Position numbers and translations under genes: made by a program | Part shown: positions 6,619 through 13,229 of the stretch, one piece after another | Layout of the letters: every line of letters begins with the position of its first letter | Numbering within the stretch: the first letter of the stretch is position 1 | Notes under the pieces: model-generated | What the model was told of the DNA's origin: nothing | The model's database searches: none | The model's input: the letters and a program-made list of their open reading frames with translations, nothing else | Assembly (NCBI GenBank): GCA_944326175.1 | Contig: CALVCY010000146.1 | Span: forward strand, 1 to 13,229 | Length of the DNA stretch: 13,229 nt | Source of the DNA: an uncultured Erysipelotrichaceae bacterium | Lineage (GTDB): Bacteria; Bacillota_I; Bacilli_A; Erysipelotrichales; Erysipelotrichaceae | Reading direction: 5' to 3'

Positions 6619-8670
6619 ATGAAGAAATTAGTTTCAAGCTCTTTGGCTGGGCTGATGCTGGTATCCCTGGCTGCATGTTCTGGAAACACGACAACCCCGT
6701 CTACGACGGCGGCGACCGGAACTGACACCCCGACGACCGAAGGCACAACTGGCTGGGGCAGTGGCGGTACCGCAGCGACGTATACCATTGCAACCAGTGT
6801 TGCAGATTACACCGGTCCGACCGAGATGACGTACTATTACACGACTGACGTCGCAACAATGGACTACGTCACTTCTGCGTTGGCTGAAGATCACCGTCAG
6901 AATGTCAACTTTGTTGATGGTCTGGTGGAAAACGATGCTGCTGGAAACATCGTACCGTCTTTGGCAACCGATTGGACATCCAACGAAGATTCCACAGTAT
7001 GGACATTCAACATCCGTCCGGATGTTTATTGGGTCACCAATACCGGTGAAGTTTATGAACAGGTGACTGCTCAGGACTGGGTTACCGGTATGCAACATGC
7101 TGCCGATTTCAATAGCGGAACCAGCTGGTTGTTACAGGGCGTAGTTAAAAACTACAATGAATACCTGGCTGGCGAAGTCAGTTTTGACGAAGTTGGTGTC
7201 AAGGCGATTGATGATCTGACCCTTGAATATACCTTGGAAGCCAGTACGCCGTATTTTGCGTCGATGGCTAACTATACCATTCTGTATCCGATCAACCGTA
7301 CATTCTTGGAATCCAGAGGTACTGGTTGTGCATTGGGTAATCCGGTGATCGAAGAATGCACCTTCGGTGCTGCCGGTCAGCCAGACTCCATTCTTTACAA
7401 TGGTGCCTATATCCTGCAAAGCTATGACTTCAAGTCCAGCATTGTCATGACCAAAAACCCATCTTATTGGGATGCTGATCATGTCTATCTGGAAACCATC
7501 ACTCAGATCTTTGATGATGGCAGCGATCCATACAGCAAGATCAATGCATTTGAAGCTGGAACTTATCCTGCCGCTTATTTGGAAACCAGTTGGGCTGATT
7601 ATCAGTCTTATGTTGACAAGTATGCCGGATTTATCGTACCGAGCGAACCGAACGCTTCTGTGTTTGGTATTCAGCTGAACTTCAACCGTTTAAGCTATGA
7701 ATTCACAGCTCATACTACAGACGAAGAGAAAGCAAATACTCAGGCAGCGATTCGTAATGAAAACTTCCGTAAAGCATTGCGTGCTGCTTTCGATAAAGTC
7801 AGTTACCTTGCAGTTTCTGCACCCGTTGAAGTTGCAACAGAAACATTGCGCAATATCAACAACTATCCGGAAGTTGTTTACAGTGAAGACGGACAGAGCT
7901 ATGGTGCATTGGTCGAAGCTGCTTATGCAGAAATGACCGGTGATACTCGCTCCCTGGCAGATGGTCAGGATGCATTCTTCAGCAAAGAGGAAGCATTGGA
8001 ATACATTGCTGCAGCTGAAGCGGATGGCATCACATTCCCGGTCACACTGGATATGCCGACCATGGAAAATAATCAGCGCTTGGTCAACCAGGCCAATTCT
8101 TTGAAGCAGTCCATTGAAGAAAATACGGATGGTAACATCCTGATCAATGTCGTCATGATGACCCAGGATGAAATCTATGCTCACTGCTATTATCAAGGTG
8201 GTCCGGAAGACAGTGACTATGACATCAATACTTTCGCCGGCTGGTCCCCGGACTACGCCGATCCGAAGTCCTTTGTTGATGTCGTTTCACCGACAACCGG
8301 TTATCTGATGACCAGTTTTGGTTTCAATGCATTGGCACAAGAAGATGATCCGGATGCTGCCGTTAAGGAAGAACTGGGCTTCTATGAATACGAAGAACTG
8401 TATCGTACAGCTGATGCGATCACCGATGACATGGATGCTCGTTACGAAGCGTTTGCAAAAGCAGATGCATATTGCGTCGCCCACGCGCTCTATATCCCAG
8501 TACAGCAAAATAGCCGTACACAATGGGTACGTCGTTTCATCCCGTTCACCAAACAGGATGGACAGACTGGTATCGGCGAATATAAGTGGAAAGGTCTGCA
8601 ATTAGTCAGCGATGGTATCATCACTGCTGCCGACTACGAAGCACGTCGTGCCGAAGTCAAGGGTGAATAG
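6619..8670 (+). CDS. amiA: Oligopeptide ABC transporter substrate-binding lipoprotein, AmiA/OppA type
   Basis: This is the extracellular peptide receptor of the importer (solute-binding protein family 5, cluster C). A lipoprotein signal peptide is plain: MKK, a hydrophobic stretch, then lipobox LAAC with the lipidated Cys at residue 20. A Thr/Ser/Gly-rich tether follows (about 21-50). The mature protein shows the family features: LVENDAAGNIVPSLATDW, WTFNIRPDVYW, VTAQDWVTGMQHA and a C-terminal LYIPVQQNSRTQWVRRFIPF. Its 683 residues are longer than typical OppA or DppA (about 540-600) and close to pneumococcal AmiA/AliA, which share ADGQD and GITFPVTLDMP-like segments. The ATG at 6619 has a strong AGGGAGGGA site; the in-frame TTG at 6550 would precede the signal peptide and is rejected. 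The mature protein has four Cys, two of them close together at 237 and 247. Gln codons are mostly CAG, unlike the upstream genes. Confidence 0.95.
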   Translation: MKKLVSSSLAGLMLVSLAACSGNTTTPSTTAATGTDTPTTEGTTGWGSGGTAATYTIATSVADYTGPTEMTYYYTTDVATMDYVTSALAEDHRQNVNFVDGLVENDAAGNIVPSLATDWTSNEDSTVWTFNIRPDVYWVTNTGEVYEQVTAQDWVTGMQHAADFNSGTSWLLQGVVKNYNEYLAGEVSFDEVGVKAIDDLTLEYTLEASTPYFASMANYTILYPINRTFLESRGTGCALGNPVIEECTFGAAGQPDSILYNGAYILQSYDFKSSIVMTKNPSYWDADHVYLETITQIFDDGSDPYSKINAFEAGTYPAAYLETSWADYQSYVDKYAGFIVPSEPNASVFGIQLNFNRLSYEFTAHTTDEEKANTQAAIRNENFRKALRAAFDKVSYLAVSAPVEVATETLRNINNYPEVVYSEDGQSYGALVEAAYAEMTGDTRSLADGQDAFFSKEEALEYIAAAEADGITFPVTLDMPTMENNQRLVNQANSLKQSIEENTDGNILINVVMMTQDEIYAHCYYQGGPEDSDYDINTFAGWSPDYADPKSFVDVVSPTTGYLMTSFGFNALAQEDDPDAAVKEELGFYEYEELYRTADAITDDMDARYEAFAKADAYCVAHALYIPVQQNSRTQWVRRFIPFTKQDGQTGIGEYKWKGLQLVSDGIITAADYEARRAEVKGE

Positions 8671-8702
8671 TCCGATATTCGGTTAGTTACTTTGGAATAG
8701 TC

Positions 8703-8744
8703 TAATTAGGTTGTAGGCTTTGCAAAAGGTTTACAACCTAATTA
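8703..8744 (+). terminator. Intercistronic hairpin between amiA and amiC (attenuator or mRNA stabiliser)
   Basis: TAATTAGGTTGTA (8703-8715) pairs perfectly over 13 bp with TACAACCTAATTA (8732-8744). The stem extends inward by six more pairs, three of them G-U, to a GCAA (GNRA-type) tetraloop at 8722-8725. Only TT follows before the next ribosome site, so termination would be partial at best. Such hairpins after binding-protein genes in transporter operons are known to raise receptor mRNA over permease mRNA, by partial termination or by blocking 3' exonucleases. Confidence 0.75.
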
Positions 8745-8768
8745 TTGTCATTAGGAAGGAAGAGATAC

Positions 8769-10250
8769 ATGAAGAAATATGTGCTGACTCGACTTCTGAA
8801 ATCCGTTCTTTCGATTATCTTGGTTGTCATTATCGTGATGCTGCTTTTATTCAAGATGGTTTCACGTAATAAGATATTCGAACAGGACGCTGCGTTCAAA
8901 AAAATGCAGGGAGATGCCAAAATCACCTATCAGTACACACGTTGGGAGGAATTGGGGTATCTTGATTATCAGTCGTTGAATGACATGTGTGTCAATTCGG
9001 GTGCCAGCGATATGACGGCGTGCATGACGGTTGACAGTGAAGCCCAAAATGCTGTGATTGATCAATACATAGCAGATGGGTACACGATTCAATATCTAAG
9101 CAACGGTTATCCGTTTGCTTCCAGAGATTATACGATGGTTGAACTGGTATGGAATTTCCTGACCACATTCATCCGTATTGATAATCCATGGTATATCAAT
9201 GATCCGAATAATCCGGATCTGGAACGGAAATACTATTTTGATACGACCTATGAAGGACTGCCGGCAATCAAATGCAGTGGTTGTCTGGCTGAAACGCAAA
9301 TCTATATCGATGGATCATTCCCGTTCATTCATCAAAATATTATTGAATTGAATTTCGGTAATTCATTCCCGACCAATCAAGGTGTGGCGACCATGACGGT
9401 AATAATGCAAGGTCAGGGAACGCCGCAGCAAACAGACACGACATTCCCGACGGGTGTTACTCAACCGTCCAGTGTGAATCTGAATGCCTGCAAATACAAG
9501 ATGACCAGTACATTAGATCATCTTGATACGACCAAATTTGATACCAATTATGCCGATTGTGCGTTAAATTACAAAGATCCATCCATGGCATCCACATCAT
9601 TGATGTTTGGTTTGATGTCATTGATTATCGCTTATCTGATTGCCGTCCCAGCAGGTATTCAGATGGCACGAAAAAAAGGCAAACTGGTCGACAAAATCGG
9701 TATTGTCTATATTAATTTCTTAATTGCATTACCATCTTTGGCTTTTATTTTCTTGGTCAAGCAGATTGGTAATATGTTTGGCGCTCCAGATAAATTCCCT
9801 CAATATGGTTTTGGAGATATTCGTTCCTATGTTTTGCCGGTCATTATCCTGGCATTGCTGAACACGGCGTCCTTGATGACGTGGGTACGTCGTTATATGG
9901 TAGATCAGACCAACGCCGACTATGTCAAATTTGCGAAGTCCAAGGGTCTGAGCCAGTCAGAAATTTTCAATCGTCACATTCTCAAAAATGCGATCATTCC
10001 GATTGTCAACGGAATTCCAAGTTCTGTAGTGGCTTGTCTGAGTGGTTCAGTCATTACCGAAAGTATTTTCTCAATCCCTGGTATGGGCAAAATGCTGCCA
10101 GATTCGATCAAAGTTGCCAACAACAATATGGTACTGACATTGACGTTTATTTTTGCATCATTGTCAATATTGGCTGTTTTAGTCGGGGACTTACTGATGA
10201 CGGTGGTTGATCCACGAATTCAGCTGACGGCGAAAGGAGATACACGATGA
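8769..10250 (+). CDS. amiC: Oligopeptide ABC transporter permease, AmiC/OppB type
   Basis: This is one of the two channel-forming inner-membrane subunits. The 493-residue protein is far longer than typical OppB (about 305) but matches pneumococcal AmiC (about 498), because a domain of roughly 240 residues is inserted between the first membrane helix (about 10-31) and the second (about 276-297), facing outside. Five more helices follow. The cytoplasmic EAA loop that contacts the ATPases lies at about 384-411 (DYVKFAKSKGLSQSEIF, then HILKNAIIPI), followed by SVITESIFSIPGMGKML, typical of OppB/DppB. GGAAGG at 8754-8759 supports the ATG at 8769; the in-frame TTG at 8745 overlaps the hairpin. The outside domain has six Cys (74, 85, 169, 172, 241, 264). 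It overlaps amiD by four bases. Confidence 0.95.
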   Translation: MKKYVLTRLLKSVLSIILVVIIVMLLLFKMVSRNKIFEQDAAFKKMQGDAKITYQYTRWEELGYLDYQSLNDMCVNSGASDMTACMTVDSEAQNAVIDQYIADGYTIQYLSNGYPFASRDYTMVELVWNFLTTFIRIDNPWYINDPNNPDLERKYYFDTTYEGLPAIKCSGCLAETQIYIDGSFPFIHQNIIELNFGNSFPTNQGVATMTVIMQGQGTPQQTDTTFPTGVTQPSSVNLNACKYKMTSTLDHLDTTKFDTNYADCALNYKDPSMASTSLMFGLMSLIIAYLIAVPAGIQMARKKGKLVDKIGIVYINFLIALPSLAFIFLVKQIGNMFGAPDKFPQYGFGDIRSYVLPVIILALLNTASLMTWVRRYMVDQTNADYVKFAKSKGLSQSEIFNRHILKNAIIPIVNGIPSSVVACLSGSVITESIFSIPGMGKMLPDSIKVANNNMVLTLTFIFASLSILAVLVGDLLMTVVDPRIQLTAKGDTR

Positions 10251-11167
10251 GTGAAAATAAGTTTACTTTCGTAAAGATGCAAGAAGATGCCAGTGAACAT
10301 ATTGCGGCACCGCAATACAGTTACTGGAAGAGTGTATTCCGTCAGTTCTTCTCCAGCAAGGTAGCAATTATTATGCTGCTGGTTGTGCTGTTTATTGTGA
10401 TCATGTCGATCGTGCATCCCATGATCAGCGGGTACGATCCAATGGATCCCGGATTCATCAATGATCGTTCCATGCATTATATCTGGCCCTGTTTGGAATA
10501 TCCGTTTGGTACCGATAACGTTGGTAAGAATCTGTTTGACGCCGTTTGGGCTGGTACCCGTAATTCCTTGTTCATTGCTGCAATGGCCACACTCATTTCA
10601 ACTGTGATTGGTGTGATTGTCGGTATGTTCTGGGGATATTCTAAAAAATTGGATGTCATCATGATTGAAGTGTATAACGTAGTGGCGAATGTTCCGTTCA
10701 CGTTGATTGTCATGGTGCTCTCTTATGCACTGGGTGGTGGTGTTTGGCAATTGATTTTTGCCATGAGCGTCACTTCCTGGATTTCTGTGGCGTACTTCAT
10801 TCGTGTACAGGTCATGATCATCCGAGATCGTGAATACAACCTGGCTTCACGTTGCCTGGGAACACCAGTCACAAAAATCGTGACTCACAATATCATGCCC
10901 TATCTTGTCAGCGTAATCGTGACCAGTGTAGCGCGCGATATCCCAAACTATATTTCCTATGAGGTGTTCTTGAGTTATTTAGGTGTCGGTTTGGGCAAAG
11001 ATGTGGCTTCTCTTGGTCAGATGATCCAGACATATTCTCCGTATATGATGAGTGCACCATATCTGTTCTGGTTGCCATTGATTGTTGCGGCAGCGATTTC
11101 CGTTTCATTCTACATTGTTGGTCAGACTTTGGCCGATGCGTCTGATCCGAAGACGCACATGAACTAA
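10247..11167 (+). CDS. amiD: Oligopeptide ABC transporter permease, AmiD/OppC type
   Basis: This is the second channel-forming subunit, pairing with AmiC. The 306-residue length fits OppC/AmiD (about 300-308). An N-terminal cytoplasmic tail (1-36) precedes the first helix (about 38-57), then an OppC-type outside segment with FGTDNVGKNLFDAVWAGTR (88-105). Five more helices follow, with the EAA loop at about 197-220 (EYNLASRCLGTP, then HNIMPYL). The sequence YEVFLSYLGVGLG (238-250) is characteristic of OppC/DppC. AAAGGAG at 10233-10239 is seven bases before the ATG, which overlaps the amiC stop codon (ATGA), suggesting coupled translation at matched levels. Confidence 0.95.
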   Translation: MSENKFTFVKMQEDASEHIAAPQYSYWKSVFRQFFSSKVAIIMLLVVLFIVIMSIVHPMISGYDPMDPGFINDRSMHYIWPCLEYPFGTDNVGKNLFDAVWAGTRNSLFIAAMATLISTVIGVIVGMFWGYSKKLDVIMIEVYNVVANVPFTLIVMVLSYALGGGVWQLIFAMSVTSWISVAYFIRVQVMIIRDREYNLASRCLGTPVTKIVTHNIMPYLVSVIVTSVARDIPNYISYEVFLSYLGVGLGKDVASLGQMIQTYSPYMMSAPYLFWLPLIVAAAISVSFYIVGQTLADASDPKTHMN

Positions 11168-11170
11168 GCA

Positions 11171-11196
11171 AAGGAGGTTTTTGACGAAATATTATG
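11171..11196 (+). promoter_or_regulatory. amiE ribosome binding site with unusually long spacing
   Basis: A full AAGGAGG (11171-11177) stands 16 bases before the ATG at 11194, beyond the usual 5-10. An in-frame TGA at 11182-11184 excludes any start nearer the site except ATT at 11191. The conserved AmiE sequence begins within a few residues of the ATG, so the gene is intact but its initiation may be slowed, or helped by RNA structure. Confidence 0.6.
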
Positions 11197-12264
11197 GAAA
11201 ATACGAACAAAACACCGTTGCTTTCGGTTAAAAACCTGGTCGTTAAATTTAAAGTCCGTGATCGAGTTTTGACGGCGATCCGCAATATCTCACTTGATTT
11301 TGAGGAAGGCCGTACTGTTGCAATCGTTGGCGAATCCGGTTCTGGGAAAAGTGTTTTTACCAAAACATTTACCGGTATGCTGGAAATCAATGGATCGATC
11401 CCACAGGGTGAAATTTGGTTTGAAGGACAGGACCTGGCCAAATTCAAGACAGACAAGGATTGGGCGGCTATCCGTGGTAAGAAAATCGCTACAGTCTTCC
11501 AAGATCCGATGAGCTCTTTGGACCCAGTACGTACGATCGGTTATCAAATCAGTGAAGTCATCATCAAACATGAAGGCAAATCGAAATCCGAAGCTAAAAA
11601 AGAAGCGATCGAACTGATGAAACGTGTTGGTATTCCTGATCCGGAAAAACGGTATGATGAATATCCATTCATGTATTCCGGCGGAATGCGGCAGCGTATC
11701 GTTATCGCCATTGCCTTGGCATGTCATCCAAAGATCTTGATATGCGATGAACCCACCACTGCATTGGATGTCACCATTCAGGCACAGATCATTCAATTGA
11801 TCAAAGACTTGTCAAAAGATTATGGTTTCACCACGATTTACATTACCCACGATTTGGGTGTTGTGGCCAATGTCGCCGATGATGTGGCCGTCATGTATGC
11901 CGGCCAGATCATCGAATACGGCAAAGTCGAAGAAGTATTCTATGAACCCAAACATCCTTATACCTGGGGCTTGTTGAATTCCTTGCCGCAATTGGGTGAA
12001 AAAGGCCATGAATTATTTGCCATTGCCGGTACGCCGCCATCCTTGTTCGAAGAAGTCAAAGGCGATGCGTTTGCCGTAAGAAATCCTTATGCGATGCAAA
12101 TCGATTTTGAAGAAGAACCTCCGATTTTCAATGTCACGGATACTCATTGGGCCAAAACATGGTTATTGGATCCACGGGCACCAAAAGTTGAACCACCAAT
12201 CGGTATTCAGAACCTGCATGCGCGCATGAATAAACTGTACGGAAAGGAGGTCAGCCATGACTGA
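11194..12264 (+). CDS. amiE: Oligopeptide ABC transporter ATP-binding protein, AmiE/OppD type
   Basis: This is one of two cytoplasmic ATPases that power the importer. The 356-residue sequence contains Walker A GESGSGKS (46-53), Q-loop Gln103 in [11 protein letters not shown], signature YSGGMRQR (161-168), Walker [13 protein letters not shown] (181-192) and switch His219 in THDLGVV. The C-terminal oligopeptide-transporter extension follows: [38 protein letters not shown], and [17 protein letters not shown]. This last block is characteristic of AmiE/OppD from streptococci and relatives. There are only two Cys (177, 184) and none in the extension, so the Cys cluster seen in many DppD/OppD proteins is absent. 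The gene overlaps amiF by eight bases. An alternative ATT start three bases upstream is possible. Confidence 0.96.
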   Translation: MENTNKTPLLSVKNLVVKFKVRDRVLTAIRNISLDFEEGRTVAIVGESGSGKSVFTKTFTGMLEINGSIPQGEIWFEGQDLAKFKTDKDWAAIRGKKIATVFQDPMSSLDPVRTIGYQISEVIIKHEGKSKSEAKKEAIELMKRVGIPDPEKRYDEYPFMYSGGMRQRIVIAIALACHPKILICDEPTTALDVTIQAQIIQLIKDLSKDYGFTTIYITHDLGVVANVADDVAVMYAGQIIEYGKVEEVFYEPKHPYTWGLLNSLPQLGEKGHELFAIAGTPPSLFEEVKGDAFAVRNPYAMQIDFEEEPPIFNVTDTHWAKTWLLDPRAPKVEPPIGIQNLHARMNKLYGKEVSHD

Positions 12265-13189
12265 ACGCAAGAAAATCCTGGAAGTCAAGGATCTGGAAGT
12301 CATGTTTAAAAATGGTCGCCGCTCCTTTACTGCCGTCAATGATGTCAACTTCGATATCTATGAAGGTGAAACCTTCTCTTTGGTCGGTGAATCCGGCTCT
12401 GGTAAAACCACCATTGGTCGAGCCATCATCAAATTGAATCCGATCACCAACGGTGAAGTGTATTTCGATGGCACCAAGATTTCTGGTAAAACCACCAAAG
12501 AAGTGGACAAGATGGTCGTAAGAAACATCCAAATGATCTTCCAAGATCCCGCTGCCAGCTTGAACGAACGTGCCACGATCGATTATTGTGTTTCCGAAGG
12601 ACTGTACAACTTCCATCTGTATAAAGATGAAGCCGATCGTGAAGCCAAAGTCGATGCAGCGTTGCAAAGTGTCGGTCTGCTGCCAGAACATAAAAGCCGT
12701 TATCCGCATGAATTTTCCGGAGGCCAGCGTCAGCGTGTCGGTATCGCCCGTGCGATGATCATGGAACCACGTTTATTGATTGCCGATGAGCCGATCAGTG
12801 CACTGGATGTATCCATTCGTGCGCAGGTGCTCAATCTGCTCAAGCAATTTCAGAAAGAGCGCAATCTGACAGTATTATTCATTGCGCACGATCTTTCCGT
12901 CGTCCGTTTCATTTCCGATCGGATCGCGGTCATTCATCTGGGACATATTGTCGAATTAGCGGAAGCCGAAGAGTTGTTCCTCAACCCGTTGCATCCGTAT
13001 ACCAAATCGTTGCTTTCATCTGTTCCGATCCCCGATCCGGCACTGGAAAAGCAGAAAGTCGTGCATCCGTATGATATGTCCATCCATGATTACAGCGTGG
13101 ACAAACCATTCTGGGAAGAAATCAAACCCGGACATTTCATTTACGGAAACGAAAAAGAAATGCAGCAATATCGTGCTGAAGTGAAGTAA
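12257..13189 (+). CDS. amiF: Oligopeptide ABC transporter ATP-binding protein, AmiF/OppF type
   Basis: This is the second ATPase, forming the nucleotide-binding heterodimer with AmiE. The 310-residue protein has Walker A GESGSGKT (44-51), Q-loop Gln96 in [15 protein letters not shown], signature FSGGQRQR (153-160), Walker [13 protein letters not shown] (173-184) and switch His211 in [11 protein letters not shown]. The C-terminal portion [16 protein letters not shown] (246-261) is typical of OppF. The tail with [20 protein letters not shown] closely resembles that of pneumococcal AmiF. AAAGGAGG within the end of amiE (12243-12250) gives an ideal start. The eight-base overlap with amiE implies coupled translation. 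It is the last gene of the operon, followed by a hairpin. Confidence 0.96.
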   Translation: MTERKKILEVKDLEVMFKNGRRSFTAVNDVNFDIYEGETFSLVGESGSGKTTIGRAIIKLNPITNGEVYFDGTKISGKTTKEVDKMVVRNIQMIFQDPAASLNERATIDYCVSEGLYNFHLYKDEADREAKVDAALQSVGLLPEHKSRYPHEFSGGQRQRVGIARAMIMEPRLLIADEPISALDVSIRAQVLNLLKQFQKERNLTVLFIAHDLSVVRFISDRIAVIHLGHIVELAEAEELFLNPLHPYTKSLLSSVPIPDPALEKQKVVHPYDMSIHDYSVDKPFWEEIKPGHFIYGNEKEMQQYRAEVK

Positions 13190-13201
13190 TCCATGAAAAA
13201 A

Positions 13202-13229
13202 ACCGTGTGTCTAAGATAAGATACACGGT
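13202..13229 (+). terminator. Probable operon terminator hairpin, cut by the window end
   Basis: ACCGTGTGTC (13202-13211) pairs over 10 bp, with one G-U, with GATACACGGT (13220-13229), leaving an eight-base loop. A run of A precedes it, and any T-run on the 3' side lies beyond the window, so the assignment is incomplete. Its position 13 bases after the amiF stop fits the end of the ami operon. The A-run would also let it work for a gene on the opposite strand. Confidence 0.7.

Noticed and set aside
7690..8196. 168-codon open frame on the - strand within amiA.
   Set aside because: It lies entirely opposite a well-supported gene, has an irregular Cys/Phe-rich composition and shows no independent promoter or ribosome site.
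8672..8682. Small CCGA-TAT-TCGG inverted repeat after the amiA stop.
   Set aside because: Four pairs with a three-base gap is too small to stand out from chance; the long hairpin at 8703-8744 is the real structure here.

Overview
This window is a stretch of bacterial chromosome, with every gene on the + strand. Short intergenic gaps, strong AGGAGG-type ribosome binding sites, a Rex repressor, a LicD protein, a YhfC-type membrane protease and a streptococcal-style Ami/Opp peptide importer all point to a low- to mid-GC member of the Bacillota (Firmicutes). I would guess Erysipelotrichia or a close relative, but the sequence alone does not fix the family. No gene-free stretch exceeds about 210 bases. 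I see no tRNA, rRNA, CRISPR array, insertion sequence, phage gene or attachment site.

Region 1 (1-5485) is a housekeeping and envelope block: the 3' part of tsaD (tRNA t6A synthesis), rex (NADH/NAD+-sensing repressor), asnS (asparaginyl-tRNA synthetase), a licD-family phosphotransferase and an ABC-F ATPase. tsaD, an ABC-F gene of YdiF type and rex also lie close together in Bacillus subtilis, so this looks like a rearranged ancestral neighbourhood. asnS and licD each have a candidate promoter whose -10 box runs directly into a GGTT...AACC dyad. The two sites share an 11-base and a 12-base sequence, which is the most unusual non-coding signal in the window. licD and the ABC-F gene overlap by four bases.

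Region 2 (5519-6460) is a single gene for a YhfC-family intramembrane protease, bracketed by two strong hairpins.

Region 3 (6506-13229) is a complete five-gene oligopeptide ABC importer in the order lipoprotein receptor, permease, permease, ATPase, ATPase. It matches pneumococcal AmiA-AmiC-AmiD-AmiE-AmiF in gene order, in the unusual protein lengths (683, 493, 306, 356 and 310 residues) and in subunit details such as the large outside domain of the first permease. A sigma-A-like promoter with several dyad or box-like sequences lies upstream, a long hairpin separates the receptor gene from the transporter genes, and a terminator-like hairpin runs to the window edge. The receptor captures peptides outside the cell, the two permeases form the channel, and the two ATPases drive uptake.

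I found no clearly new multi-gene system. The observations most worth following are the shared asnS/licD promoter dyads, the regulatory leader and intercistronic hairpin of the ami operon, cysteines in the outside-facing parts of the importer, and a speculative link between the intramembrane protease and peptide signalling.
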